Positions 1-9,232 of a stretch of DNA of 64,000 nucleotides are shown piece by piece. How positions within the stretch are numbered: position 1 is the stretch's first letter; every line of letters begins with the position of its first letter. The translations under genes and the position numbers were made by a program. Source of the DNA: JBAOHV01 sp037045265. GTDB taxonomy: Bacteria; Actinomycetota; Acidimicrobiia; Acidimicrobiales; Microtrichaceae. The stretch lies in contig JBAOHV010000036.1 of NCBI GenBank assembly GCA_037045265.1, positions 1 to 64,000 on the forward strand, written 5' to 3'. The notes under the pieces are model-generated. The model did not search any database. It was not told the DNA's origin and saw only the letters and a list, made by a program, of their open reading frames with translations.

Positions 1-1542
1 TGTCGATCAGCCAGCTGGTCGAGGACTTCGACACGACCGTCCCGACCATCCAGGCCGTGATCACCCTCTACTGCCTGGTCATGGCGATGCTCATGCTCAC
101 CGGCGGCAAGATCGGCGACATCATCGGTCGCCGCCGAGCGTTCCGCATCGGGCTGGTCATCTACGCGATCGGCTCTGCGACGACGGCTCTCGCCCCGAAC
201 GTCTGGGTGCTCACGTTGGGCTGGTCGATCCTCGAGGGCATCGGCGCCGCTCTGGTCCTTCCGGCGCTGGCCGCGCTGATCGCAGGCAACTTCGAGGGCA
301 CCGCGCGCAAGAGCGCCTATGCGGTCATCGGCGGGGTGGCCGGCGCCGGCATAGCCATCGGACCGATCCTGGGTGGCTGGGCGACCACCGAGCTCACCTG
401 GCGGGTCGTGTTCGCCGGCGAGGTCGTGCTCGTGGCCATCATCCTGGCGCTCACGCCGAAGGTCGCCGACGCTCTGCGCGACGGCCCCGCACCCCACCTC
501 GACGTGGTCGGTGCCGTCCTGTCGGCGACTGGTATCGGGGCAATGGTCCTGGGCATCCTCCAATCGAGCACCTGGGGCTTCATCACCCCGAAGGACTCCC
601 CCGTCGAGCCGTTCGGATTCTCGCTCGCCGTGTTCGTGGTGATCGGAGGAGCCGTGCTCCTGTGGGCGTTCGTCGAATGGTCCCACCGCCGCGAGGAGCA
701 CGACCTGGACCCACTGGTTCACCTGCGGCTCTTCTCGGTGCTGCCTCTCCGTTCGGGACTCGTCGGGCTCTTCACCCAGAACCTGGTGCTCATGGGCGTC
801 TTCTTCGTCGTACCGCTCTACCTGCAGCTCGTCATCGGCCTCGACGCCCTCGACACCGGCATCAGGATGCTGCCGATCTCGATCACCATGTTCGTGTGCT
901 CGGCGATCGGATCGAAGCTCTCGAGCACGGTGTCGGTCCGCACGCTCGTACGCGCCGGGCTGACCGTCTCGACCAGTCGCGATACTCGTCCTGATCGCCA
1001 CCGTCGACCCGCAGCTCAGCGATGCCGGCTTCGCGCTGTCCATGGCCTTGCTCGGAGTCGGAATGGGGCTGATCGTGTCGCAGCTGGGGAACGTCGTGCA
1101 GTCGTCGGTTGATGCGTCGGGCCGGGGTGAGGCAGGCGGGCTCCAGTACACCGGCCAGCAGCTCGGGTCTTCGGTCGGCGTGGCGCTCATCGGAGCGATC
1201 GTGTTCGCCGGGCTGACCAACGTCTTCGTACAGGCCGTCGAGTCAGACGAGCGGATCGCCCCAGAAGTCGCACAGCAGGTCGGTGTCGCCGCGGGGGACG
1301 GTATCGACTTCGTTCCGAGCGACCAGCTCGCTGCTGCGGCCATCGACGCCGGGATCGACGACGTTTCGGCCGCAGCGATCGTCGAGGACTACGAGGACGC
1401 CCAGCTGCGGGCGCTCAAGACCGGCCTGCTGGTGACCGCGGTGCTCGCGCTTCTGTCGCTGATGTCGACCCGGAACCTGCCAGCACAGGTGGGAACGAAC
1501 ACCGAGGACGAGTCGAGTGCGGCGATCCCGCAGCGGAGCTGA
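1..1542 (+). CDS. MFS drug/H+ antiporter-type permease (DHA2-like), 5' end outside window, one frameshift
   Basis: Carries most of a major-facilitator exporter of the EmrB/QacA (DHA2) kind, an integral membrane protein that would pump small molecules out using the proton gradient. The frame is open to the first base, so the start lies outside the window. The cytoplasmic loop motif A is visible as GGKIGDIIGRR, followed by a long run of hydrophobic helices. Near base 980 the frame moves by one: the protein reads GLTVST, then continues in the next frame as VAILVLIATVD. Removing one A from acc-A-gtc joins the two parts into one protein ending at 1542. The last helix is followed by a short polar tail. 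The substrate cannot be told from sequence. Confidence 0.85.
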
Positions 1543-1557
1543 CGGGGCGACTCCGGC

Positions 1558-1821
1558 TCAGCCGCGGCGGAACTCGACGCGCCAGTCGCCGTTCTCGAGC
1601 TCCTCGGCGATGTAGCCGAATCCCTGCTCCCCGAGGACCCCCTCGAGGGGCACGGGTTCGAACGGCGCGAAGACGACCAGCGATCCTCCCACCTCTACCT
1701 GCGCAGCTGCCTCCATGATCTCCGAGAAGGGCTCGCCGCCTGCCGCAAGGGTCGGCCGTGCGTCGACGATCCGCTCGGAACCGCCGATGCCACTCGCACG
1801 CTCGTCCATCAGCCCTCCCAT
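1558..1821 (-). CDS. DUF2249 domain protein
   Basis: An 87-residue soluble protein that I recognise as DUF2249: an IVDARP start to the domain, a middle strand GGSLVVFAPFEPVPL, and an ending with G-F-G-Y-I-A and W-R-V-E-F. The biochemical function of the family is not established; members are often found beside genes for nitric oxide or anaerobic respiration and beside Rrf2 regulators. Here it diverges from an NnrS-like membrane protein, with a perfect palindrome in the shared 115-base promoter region, so the two are probably co-regulated. Two in-frame ATGs exist (1821 and 1809) and neither has a well-spaced ribosome site, so the start is uncertain. Confidence 0.75.
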   Translation of the reverse strand: MGGLMDERASGIGGSERIVDARPTLAAGGEPFSEIMEAAAQVEVGGSLVVFAPFEPVPLEGVLGEQGFGYIAEELENGDWRVEFRRG

Positions 1822-1899
1822 GGGTCTGGGTCATGAGTCGCCCGGCCGGCTGCAGCTGCGGTGATCCTGGTGGCACCTGCCCAGCCGGGAAGTTATTGT

Positions 1900-1915
1900 T
1901 CTAGCTCAAGCTAGA
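1900..1915. promoter_or_regulatory. 16-bp palindrome, probable operator between DUF2249 and NnrS-like genes
   Basis: TCTAGCTCAAGCTAGA has 7-base arms and a 2-base centre, with no mismatch. It lies 22 bases before the GTG start of the NnrS-like gene in the only promoter-bearing space of the module. The surroundings are AT-rich compared with the rest of the window. The binding protein is unknown; a regulator of the Rrf2 or Crp/Fnr type would fit the gene content, but no regulator gene is adjacent. Confidence 0.55.
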
Positions 1916-1936
1916 TAAAGAACCGGGAGTCGTCCA

Positions 1937-3328
1937 GTGGCGATCCAACCCCCAGACACCCCTGCGAACCCTGCCGTGACCCCTGCCGCACGGGTTCCGC
2001 CGATGGCAGCGCCGTTCGCACCCGGCGGCACCTCGGCCGTTCCCCCGGCATCGGTCCCGCTGGGCTTCCTCGCCGCGGCCGGAGTCGGACTCTGCCTGTT
2101 CGGGTTCGCCGTCTGGTTCGCTGCCGACCGCATAGTCGAGTCGCCCACTCACCCCGGAGCGATAGCAGCGGTCCACGTGGGGATGCTCGCCTTCCTCACC
2201 ACCGCGGTCCTGGGCGCTGCACATCAGTTCACCCCGGTGGTCGCCCGCCGCCCTCTCCGCTCGGTCAGGGCTGCACGACTGACTCTGGTGGGGATGGTAC
2301 TGACCGCGTGGTTGCTGCCATCCGGGTTCGCCCACGGCCCCGAGGGCCTCGTGCTGGCCGGCGGCGTCGTCGGAGCTCTGACCGTGCTGCTGGCGGCGTG
2401 GAACCTGTCAGGTCCTCTGTCGGCGCGTGACGGCGGCGTTCCGCTCGTTGGGCTGAGGTTGTCGATCACGTTCCTGGTCCTGACCGTGGCGTTCGGGGTC
2501 GTCTACGCCGTCGACAGGCAGGCCGGCTGGTTCCCGCTGCTGCCACACCGGGTGCTCGCACACGCTCACCTCGGCCTGCTCGGCTGGCTCGGGATCACCT
2601 ACGTGGCCGTGGCGGAGAAGCTCTGGCCGATGTTCCTGCTGGCACACCGCCCGACTGCCCGGGCCGGGGCGTGGGCGGTCGGTCTGCTCGGGGCGGGAGT
2701 ACCGCTGCTCGCCGTCGGCCTGCTGTTCGCCGTGACCCCCCTGGCCACCGTAGGTGGTGTCGTGACCGTCGCCGGACTCGGATGTCATCTGACGTCGCTC
2801 GGCACCGTGGTCAGGCACCGTCGACGCCCGCTCGAGCTGCTGCACGGGTTCCTGTTCGTGTCGGCCGCGTTCCTGGTGCTCGCCATCGGACTCGGAGCAG
2901 CCGCTGCGTTCGCGCGGGTCGGCTATGTAGCCCGCACCCGGCTCGTCACGGCCGAGGTCGCCGCGCTCGCCGCGTGGCTGGGCCTTGCCGTCATCGGCCA
3001 CGTTCACAAGATCGTCCCGTTCATCGGCTACAGCGCACTGCGAGCCCGCGGTGTCGACAAGGGTCCAGGAGGACGGCCCCTCATGTTCGGCGACCTCTTC
3101 GACAAGACGCTCGCGCGGTTGACCCTGTTGGCCGCCGGCGCGGGTTTCGCCGCGACGGTCGCCGGCATCGCCGTCGGGTCCGTTGCCGTCGTGGCGTTCG
3201 GCGGGGTCGCGATCGCTGCCGCGGGCGTGCTCGTCGTCGCCAATCTCGCGAGCGGCCCTAGACGGGCTGCGGCTCGCTCCGCACCAACGACAGCACCCAT
3301 GACAGGACCCACAGGGAGCACACCATGA
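1937..3328 (+). CDS. NnrS-like / haem-copper-oxidase-like polytopic membrane protein
   Basis: A 463-residue protein with a Pro/Ala-rich N-terminal tail of about 40 residues and then about twelve hydrophobic helices. Conserved-looking histidines sit inside helices: HVGMLAF and GAAHQF early, HAHLGLLGWLG in the middle and GHVHKIVPFIGY late. These are the patterns of NnrS-type and cbb3-like haem-binding membrane proteins linked to nitric oxide handling; the exact role is not known. The GTG start at 1937 follows GGGAG with a short spacer and lies downstream of the palindrome. The stop overlaps the next start as ATGA, so translation of the DUF59 gene is coupled to it. Confidence 0.7.
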   Translation: MAIQPPDTPANPAVTPAARVPPMAAPFAPGGTSAVPPASVPLGFLAAAGVGLCLFGFAVWFAADRIVESPTHPGAIAAVHVGMLAFLTTAVLGAAHQFTPVVARRPLRSVRAARLTLVGMVLTAWLLPSGFAHGPEGLVLAGGVVGALTVLLAAWNLSGPLSARDGGVPLVGLRLSITFLVLTVAFGVVYAVDRQAGWFPLLPHRVLAHAHLGLLGWLGITYVAVAEKLWPMFLLAHRPTARAGAWAVGLLGAGVPLLAVGLLFAVTPLATVGGVVTVAGLGCHLTSLGTVVRHRRRPLELLHGFLFVSAAFLVLAIGLGAAAAFARVGYVARTRLVTAEVAALAAWLGLAVIGHVHKIVPFIGYSALRARGVDKGPGGRPLMFGDLFDKTLARLTLLAAGAGFAATVAGIAVGSVAVVAFGGVAIAAAGVLVVANLASGPRRAAARSAPTTAPMTGPTGSTP

Positions 3329-3667
3329 TCGACGTGCCGAGCACCGACATCGACGCCGACGCACGACGTCAGGCAGCGCTCGGGGCCCTGGGCGGGGTAT
3401 GGGACCCCGAGCTCGGCCTTGACATCGTCGCTCTGGGCCTCGTCTACGACGTCCGCGTCGTCGGCGACCGGGTCGAGATCGACATGACCCTGACCACACC
3501 GGGCTGCCCGGTGTCCGAGCAGCTCCCCGGCGAGGCCGAGAGAGCTGTTCGAGCCGCGCTTCCGGACAGCGGATGTCATGCTCGAGGTGGTGTGGGATCC
3601 GCCGTGGACACCCGAGCGGCTCTCACCGGTGGCTCTCGAGCAACTCGGCTTCACACGCCGCCGCTGA
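3325..3667 (+). CDS. DUF59/MIP18-family Fe-S cluster assembly factor, one frameshift
   Basis: A small cytoplasmic protein of the PaaD/SufT (MIP18) family, which helps place iron-sulfur clusters in target proteins. The family core is clear: VWDPELGLDIVALGLVY, then LTTPGCPVSEQLPGEA with the conserved Thr-Pro-Gly-Cys. Around 3570 an extra A (gac-A-gcg) breaks the frame. Past it the protein continues as DVMLEVVWDPPWTPERLSP and ends with GFTRRR at 3667, giving the normal length of about 113 residues. Without the repair the ORF runs on to 3714 with an unrelated tail. It starts inside the stop of the NnrS-like gene, so the two form one unit. Confidence 0.85.
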
Positions 3668-3750
3668 CCGCCAGCCGCTTCGCCCGTGGATGTGCCCGAG
3701 GTGGCCTGGCGTGATTACCCTCGACCCTTCATCGATGCTGGGAGACGCCT

Positions 3751-5103
3751 GTGAAGGTCGACGAACGGTTGGAACGCGTCTGGAGCGACGTGACGCTTCG
3801 CAACCCGGGAGAACCCGAGTTCCACCAGGCTGTCCGTGAGGTGTTGAGCTCGATCGGCCCAGTGCTCGACGAAGCACCCCGAACTGGCCCGCCACAAGTC
3901 CATCGAACGCATCTGCGAGCCCGAGCGCCAGATCATCTTCCGAGTGCCGTGGATGGACGACCAGGGCGAGATCCAGATCAACCGCGGCTACCGGGTCGAA
4001 TCCAACAGCGCGCTCGGCCCCTACAAGGGCGGGCTCCGCTTCCACCCGTCGGTGAACCTGAGCATCGTGAAGTTCCTGGGGTTCGAGCAGACGTTCAAGA
4101 ACGCCCTGACCATGATGCCGATCGGCGGCGGAAAGGGTGGGGCCAACTTCGACCCGAAGGGTCGCAGCGACGACGAGATCATGCGGTTCTGCCAGAGCTT
4201 CATGACCGAGCTCTACCGCCACCTGGGCGAGTACACCGACGTACCCGCTGGCGACATCGGAGTGGGCACGCGTGAGATCGGCTTCCTGTTCGGCCAGTAC
4301 AAGCGCATCACGAACCGCTACGAGTCCGGCGTGCTGACCGGCAAGGGACTGACCTGGGGTGGCGCACTGGTGCGCACCCGAGGCGACCGGTTACGGAGCG
4401 TCGTTCTTCGCCGAGGAGATGCTGAAGGCCCGCGGCTCGAGCCTGGACGGCAAGACGTGCGTCGTGTCGGGGTCCGGCAACGTCGCCATCCACGCGATCG
4501 AGAAGCTCACACCAGCTCGGCAGCGACCGTCACCGCCTGTTCCGACTCCGAGGGATACGTGCTCGACAAGGGCGGTCTGGACCTGGACCTGCTCAAGGAG
4601 ATCAAGATCAACTGCTCGGGGCAGGGTCAGCGAACTACGCTGCAACGACCACCCGGACGCGCAGTTCGTCACCGATGGCAGCATCTGGGACGTGCCCTGC
4701 GACGTCGCCATGCCGTGCGCGACCCAGAACGAGCTCATCGGGCGCTGACGCCGCCACCCTCATCCGCAACGGTGTGGTGGCTGTGGTCGAAGGCGCGAAC
4801 ATGCCCGCCACCCCCGACGCGGTCTCGGCCTTGCTCGAGGCGGGTGTCGCTTTCGGTCCCGGCAAGGCCGCCAACGCGGGCGGTGTGGCCACCTCGGCTC
4901 TCGAGATGCAGCAGAACGCCAGCCGGGACTCCTGGACGTTCGAGCACACCGAGCAGCGGCTCGCGCAGATCATGGCCGGCATCCACGAGGCCTGCCACGA
5001 GACTGCCGAAGAGTACGGCTCACCGGGGAACTACGTCGTCGGGGCGAACATCGTCGGGTTCCTCCGCGTCAGCCAGGCGATGCTTGCGCTCGGCCTCATC
5101 TGA
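3751..5103 (+). CDS. gdhA: NADP-type glutamate dehydrogenase, broken by about eight small indels
   Basis: Glutamate dehydrogenase reversibly aminates 2-oxoglutarate with ammonium. Blocks of the hexameric bacterial enzyme follow in order: HPELARHKSIERI, YRVESNSALGPYKGGLRF, KNALTMMPIGGGKGG (the Lys of the active site), DVPAGDIGVG, EATGYGASFFAEEM, TCVVSGSGNVA (dinucleotide fold), CATQNELIG, VVEGANMP and GVATSALEM. These blocks lie in all three frames. The joins need single-base removals near 3872, 4377, 4509, 4525, 4616, 4635 and 4742 and one base added near 4643. The net of six extra bases gives 448 residues, the usual size. GTG start at 3751 with GGGAG upstream. Either the local sequence is poor or the gene is dead. 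Confidence 0.85.
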
Positions 5104-5128
5104 AGCACAGCTCGACGTAGCGCCGGGT

Positions 5129-7042
5129 TCACCCCGCCCGCACCGACACATCGATGTAGGAAGCCTGTTCGATGTCGTGGTGCAGCATCTGGCGCCCACC
5201 CGCCAACGCTGCGGCGTCCGCCAGCGCCACTACGTGAGGGAAGTCCGCGGTGCTGATCCGCAACCGCAGCCGGTGGCCCGCGGGAACCGTCGCGAACGCC
5301 GGGCGGACCTCGATCTGGTAGCGGACCGGTTCGCCCACAGGAACGGGCTCGGAGGCTTCACGGGTCAGCAGGTGGTGTGGGCGCAGGAGCTCACCGGATG
5401 GATCGAACCAGCTCCGCGACAAGTCGAGTGCGCGCATCGACGCGAGCTGGGCCCCGCCGGTAAGTGCCATCGCCTTGCCATCGGGAGCGACGTCCTCCAC
5501 GGTGACGTGGAACACCGCGTCGGGTCGGTCAGACGAGGCCACGAGCGACACGAGGATCGGACCGGCCAGCTGGAGTGGGTCGGCCAGAGGATCGGTGCCG
5601 TAGGTGATCTCGTTCAGGGAGCGGGTCGCCCTGCGCACCGGCCGCAGGCAGTCATCGGCGCCCAGCCCCGCGGCGAACTGCACTGTCGACGCGGTGCAGG
5701 CCGGTCCGAGCGGCAGGTAGGCGATGCTGTCGGTCGGCTCCTCGGCACTCGGAGCGTCCGACGTGAGGCGCCCGCCTTCACGAAGCCACAGGCGTCTCGG
5801 CGCAGCGTCGGCCAAGGGATAGGTCGCTGCGTCGTATCTGGCGCCGCCCGGTTCGATCACGTGCAGGGGTCCACCCTCCGACAGCGCGACATCGGAAGGT
5901 CCAGCATCGAGGTCCGCTCCCGCGTCGCCGCGGTCGGGCGGGGCATCCTTCAGCCAGCGGTCGAACCACTCGAGCTGCACCGCGCTCAGGTCCACCCCCT
6001 CGCCGATGGTGCCGTGGGTCCATGGCCCCGTGAGCAGCTGGAAGCGTTCGCTCACTGGCTGATCCGGGAGCATCGGCGCCTCGACAGGTCTGCCGGCCCA
6101 CGCGTTCTGGAGTCCGCTGTAGAGCAACGGCTCGCCTCGCTGGAACACGTCGTAGAGCCCGCCCACCAGATGCACAGCGACACCGTTGTCCGCGATCTGC
6201 TGCAGCACTCCCTCGGGTCTGCGCTGCTGCCACCACTCTCCGTCGTAGCGACGTGAGCCGTTGGTGAACATGTGGGCGGCCATCACGGCCTCGAACCTGC
6301 CCATCTGTTCGAGGTTGCGACGAGCGTGGTCCAACGCCCTCACGGGATCGTCCCAGCTCTCGGTGAACGGGGTGATCGCTCGGGTCACCCCGTATCCGAA
6401 CAGCAGGCCGAGCGGTGACAGCACGTTCAGAGCACCGCCGCTGGTGAACAGGTCGCGGTACGGGTCGACCGTCGCCGCCATCGGGAAGATCGCCTTGAGC
6501 GGCGAGTCGGGCCCGACCTGCGCAGCGGTGAACAGCTGCACGACTCCCATGTAGGACAAGCCGATCATGCCCACGTCGCCGGTCGAGCGGGGCAGGTCCG
6601 CTGCCCAGTCGACCACCTGGGCACCGGCGACGGCCTCGGCCGGATCGAAGAGGTCGAAGGCCCCGTCGGAGATCCCGGTACCGGGCACGTCCACCGCGAG
6701 CGCCATGTAGCCGCTGCGGACCAACTCCAGGTTCACGCCGTTGCCGCCCGGTATGGAAGCCGTCGACGCAGCGGCCTTGCCGTACGGCGTCAGCCCGACG
6801 ATGACCGGGAACGGACCTGGAGCGGGTTCACCCGTGCCGGGGTCGGCGGGTTCGTACAGATCCGCCCGCAAAACCCGGCCGTCGTCGAGAGCGATGTCGA
6901 GGTTCCGGGTGACGCTCACCCCGAACGACCCATCGTCGCCGGTCGGATCCGGTGGCGGCGGCGGACTGCACGCGGTCGCACCAGCCACCACCATCACCGA
7001 GGTGAACGCGCCCACCAGCGACCGCACAGCAGATCTCCCCAT
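5129..7042 (-). CDS. CocE/NonD-family (peptidase S15-like) alpha/beta hydrolase, lipoprotein
   Basis: A 637-residue secreted hydrolase of the X-Pro dipeptidyl-peptidase/cocaine-esterase family, which cleaves esters or acyl-peptides; the substrate cannot be predicted. The N-terminus is a lipoprotein signal ending ATAC (Cys25), followed by a Pro run, so the enzyme should be anchored outside the membrane. The nucleophile elbow is GLSYMG (Ser163); GGLYDVF holds the likely Asp and GPWTHGT the likely His. The last 230 residues match the beta-sandwich C-terminal domain (X-Pro_C type), beginning near PRRLWLREGG. It stands alone, convergent with gdhA and divergent from the SDR gene. Intact frame. Confidence 0.85.
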   Translation of the reverse strand: MGRSAVRSLVGAFTSVMVVAGATACSPPPPPDPTGDDGSFGVSVTRNLDIALDDGRVLRADLYEPADPGTGEPAPGPFPVIVGLTPYGKAAASTASIPGGNGVNLELVRSGYMALAVDVPGTGISDGAFDLFDPAEAVAGAQVVDWAADLPRSTGDVGMIGLSYMGVVQLFTAAQVGPDSPLKAIFPMAATVDPYRDLFTSGGALNVLSPLGLLFGYGVTRAITPFTESWDDPVRALDHARRNLEQMGRFEAVMAAHMFTNGSRRYDGEWWQQRRPEGVLQQIADNGVAVHLVGGLYDVFQRGEPLLYSGLQNAWAGRPVEAPMLPDQPVSERFQLLTGPWTHGTIGEGVDLSAVQLEWFDRWLKDAPPDRGDAGADLDAGPSDVALSEGGPLHVIEPGGARYDAATYPLADAAPRRLWLREGGRLTSDAPSAEEPTDSIAYLPLGPACTASTVQFAAGLGADDCLRPVRRATRSLNEITYGTDPLADPLQLAGPILVSLVASSDRPDAVFHVTVEDVAPDGKAMALTGGAQLASMRALDLSRSWFDPSGELLRPHHLLTREASEPVPVGEPVRYQIEVRPAFATVPAGHRLRLRISTADFPHVVALADAAALAGGRQMLHHDIEQASYIDVSVRAG

Positions 7043-7093
7043 GACCCCCCGATCCAGAAACAGTTGTGTTCATAGATGCTACGGTTGGCGGCC

Positions 7094-8001
7094 ATGGCAG
7101 AGCAAAGAGATCCGTCCCGGACCGAACTCGCGGGGCGGAGGGTCCTGATCACCGGCGCAGCACGGGGCATCGGAGCAGCGCTGGCGCGACGCCTCCACGA
7201 GCGGGGCGCGACGGTCGCTCTCGTCGGACTGGAACCGGACCAGCTGCAGGCGCTGGCCGACGATCTGGACGCGCCCTGGTGGGAGTGCGACGTGTCGGAT
7301 CACACCAGGGTCACCCAGGTGGTCGACGAGGCCGCCGAGCGATTGGGTGGACTTGACGTCGTCGTGGCGAACGCCGGCATCGCGGCGCAGCTCCCCTTGA
7401 TCGACGGGGACCCGACGATCTTCGAGAAGACGATCGCGGTGAACACCCTGGGCACCTACTACACGCTGCGCGAAGCCGGCCGGCACATCGCCCACCCCGA
7501 CGGCTACGCGGTGGCCGTTTCGTCGCTGGCAGCCGCGGTGCACGTTCCGTTGATGGGCGCGTACAGCGCCTCGAAGGCCGCGGTCGAGGCAGTCGGCAAC
7601 ACCCTGCGCCAGGAGTTGCGCCCGTCAGGTGCGCGCGTCGGGGTCGCCTACTTCGCGGAGCTCGACACCGACATGACCTCGCGCGGGTTCAACACCGAGG
7701 CAGCGACCGCGTTCCTCGGTGGCCGCAGCCTCACTCGCGTTACTCCCCTGGTCGTAGGTATCGACGCGCTGGAACGGGGAATCAGCGCGTCGCAGCCGAA
7801 CGATCTACGCGCCGTGGTACGTCGCCCCGCTCCTGCCGACGCTGACGCGTCGCTCAGTCGGTCGTCGAACTGGCCACGCGACGTCGACTGGCACCGGTGC
7901 TCGACATAGCGAAGTCCGAGCGCGTCGAGCTGACCACCCGCCAACCCGGCCCTGTCTGCGGCGAGCCCGGACAGCTCGACCCGAGGGAGCCACGCTCGTG
8001 A
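7094..8001 (+). CDS. Short-chain dehydrogenase/reductase, two frameshifts
   Basis: A classical SDR using NAD(P)H on an unknown alcohol or ketone. The cofactor motif is TGAARGIG, then VVANAG, the catalytic Ser in AVSSLAAAV and the pair YSASK. The frame breaks twice near the end: near 7797 (an extra A before acg-atc-tac) the protein goes on as IYAPWYVAPLLPTLTRR, and near 7852 it shifts again to SVVELATRRRLAPVLDIAK, ending at 8001. Both are one-base insertions, and the repaired protein has about 301 residues, normal for this SDR group with its C-terminal extension. ATG at 7094 is preferred over 7076 because residue numbering then fits the family. The stop overlaps the next start (GTGA). Confidence 0.8.
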
Positions 8002-8561
8002 CACGCACCGCTCGTGTTGCTCCGGGCGAGCGCGCCCAGGTCGGCTTCATCAACGCGGCGATTGCCGCGGGCCTCGGTCGGGCTGCCGGCACCGAGGCCC
8101 CCAACCTGTTCCTGACGCTGGGTCGTCACCGTCGACTGTTCCGGGGCTGGCTGCACTTCGCCGGCACGCTCATGCCCGGTGGACGGCTCTCGCGGCGTGA
8201 AACCGAGATGGTCATCCTGCGGGTGGCCCACGGGCGCCGCTGCGACTACGAACTGGCACACCACCGCCACCTCGGCGCCCGGGCAGGGCTCACCACCGGC
8301 GACATCGGACTCCTGGGCACCGATGAAGCCGCCGAGGATCCACGCTGGAGCCGCTCCGAGAGGGATCTCCTCCGGGCGGTCGATCAGTTGCTCGACACGC
8401 ACGACGTGGACGACGAGTGCTGGGATGCCCTGCGCCGTTCCTACGACGAACGACAGCTGATCGAGTTGGTGATGCTCGTCGGCCACTACGAGATGCTCGC
8501 CACCGCCATCACGACCCTGGGCATCGAGGCTGATCGACCGCGGCGACGCCGCCGTGGGTGA
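7998..8561 (+). CDS. Carboxymuconolactone decarboxylase-like (AhpD-fold) protein
   Basis: A 187-residue all-helical protein of the CMD family. The diagnostic stretch LRVAHGRRCDYELAHH carries the Cys and the His pair used by family members, which are either lactone decarboxylases or peroxidase-type AhpD proteins; only one of the two AhpD cysteines is present, so a peroxidase role is less likely. The GTG start overlaps the SDR stop by 4 bases and the TetR start overlaps this stop by 8, so the three genes are translated as one unit. Such SDR plus CMD pairs are common in actinobacterial degradation of steroids and other ring compounds; that role is inference here. Confidence 0.75.
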   Translation: MTRTARVAPGERAQVGFINAAIAAGLGRAAGTEAPNLFLTLGRHRRLFRGWLHFAGTLMPGGRLSRRETEMVILRVAHGRRCDYELAHHRHLGARAGLTTGDIGLLGTDEAAEDPRWSRSERDLLRAVDQLLDTHDVDDECWDALRRSYDERQLIELVMLVGHYEMLATAITTLGIEADRPRRRRRG

Positions 8562-9219
8562 TGCCCGCGGCGGATCGACCCCCGCGGTGGCCACGTCCGC
8601 GCCCGACGTCCACCGACGCCTCCCACGCGGCCGCCACGACCTGTCCCGTGAACAGATCGAGGCCGATCAGCGCCTGCGGATCATCCTCGGCTTCTTCTCG
8701 GCCATGACGGAGAACGGCTACGCCGATACGCCGGTTGCCGCTGTCATCAAGCACGCCGGGGTGTCACGCGACACCTACTACCGCCTGTTCACCGACAAGC
8801 TCGACGGGTTCCTGGCCGCTTTCGACCTGGTCGCCGATGTGCTCGTCGCCGAGCTCCGCGACGCCAGCGACGGACCCGGCTCTCCGCTGGAACGGGTGGA
8901 GAGAGGGCTCACGAAGTACCTCTCGCTGCTGTCCGAGCACCGGGGCGAGGCTCGCCTGTTCCTGGTCGAGGCGTTCGCTGCCGGTCCCGCGGCGATCGGT
9001 CGCCGGATGGCCGTTCAGCAGCTCATCGCCGACGAGATCGTCGAGGTGTTCGACAGCCACGGCGAGGCTGCCCCGGCGACGGCACGCATGATCGTCGCTG
9101 CTGTCAGCTCGATGGTCGTCGCTGCTCTGATCGACGACGACCGCGGCGCCGTGGTCGCCCTCCAGCCCGAGATGGACGCACAGCTTCGCCGCCTCCACGC
9201 CGCTGGCCTGTTCGACTGA
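8554..9219 (+). CDS. TetR-family transcriptional regulator
   Basis: A 221-residue repressor with the usual N-terminal DNA-binding domain (residues about 30-75: helix-turn-helix in AAVIKHAGVSRDTYYRLFTD, typical TetR Y-x-x-F) and a variable ligand domain. An Arg/His-rich N-terminal arm precedes the domain. The GTG start lies inside the preceding gene (8-base overlap), so the regulator is made last in the SDR/CMD unit, an order that suggests feedback on its own operon. The gene ends 14 bases before the convergent GH20 gene. The ligand is unknown. Confidence 0.8.
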   Translation: MGDARGGSTPAVATSAPDVHRRLPRGRHDLSREQIEADQRLRIILGFFSAMTENGYADTPVAAVIKHAGVSRDTYYRLFTDKLDGFLAAFDLVADVLVAELRDASDGPGSPLERVERGLTKYLSLLSEHRGEARLFLVEAFAAGPAAIGRRMAVQQLIADEIVEVFDSHGEAAPATARMIVAAVSSMVVAALIDDDRGAVVALQPEMDAQLRRLHAAGLFD

Positions 9220-9232
9220 TCCGATCGACGGG

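Noticed and set aside
2408..3499. Long open frame on the minus strand opposite the NnrS-like gene
   Set aside because: Its product is Arg/Gly/Asp-rich and low in hydrophobic order, as expected for the reverse of a GC-rich membrane gene; the plus-strand protein has clear family motifs.
3751..5103. Programmed ribosomal frameshifting in the glutamate dehydrogenase
   Set aside because: Many shifts at unrelated words and no slippery heptamer with a stem; such genes are never known to need this. Sequencing error or gene decay is simpler.
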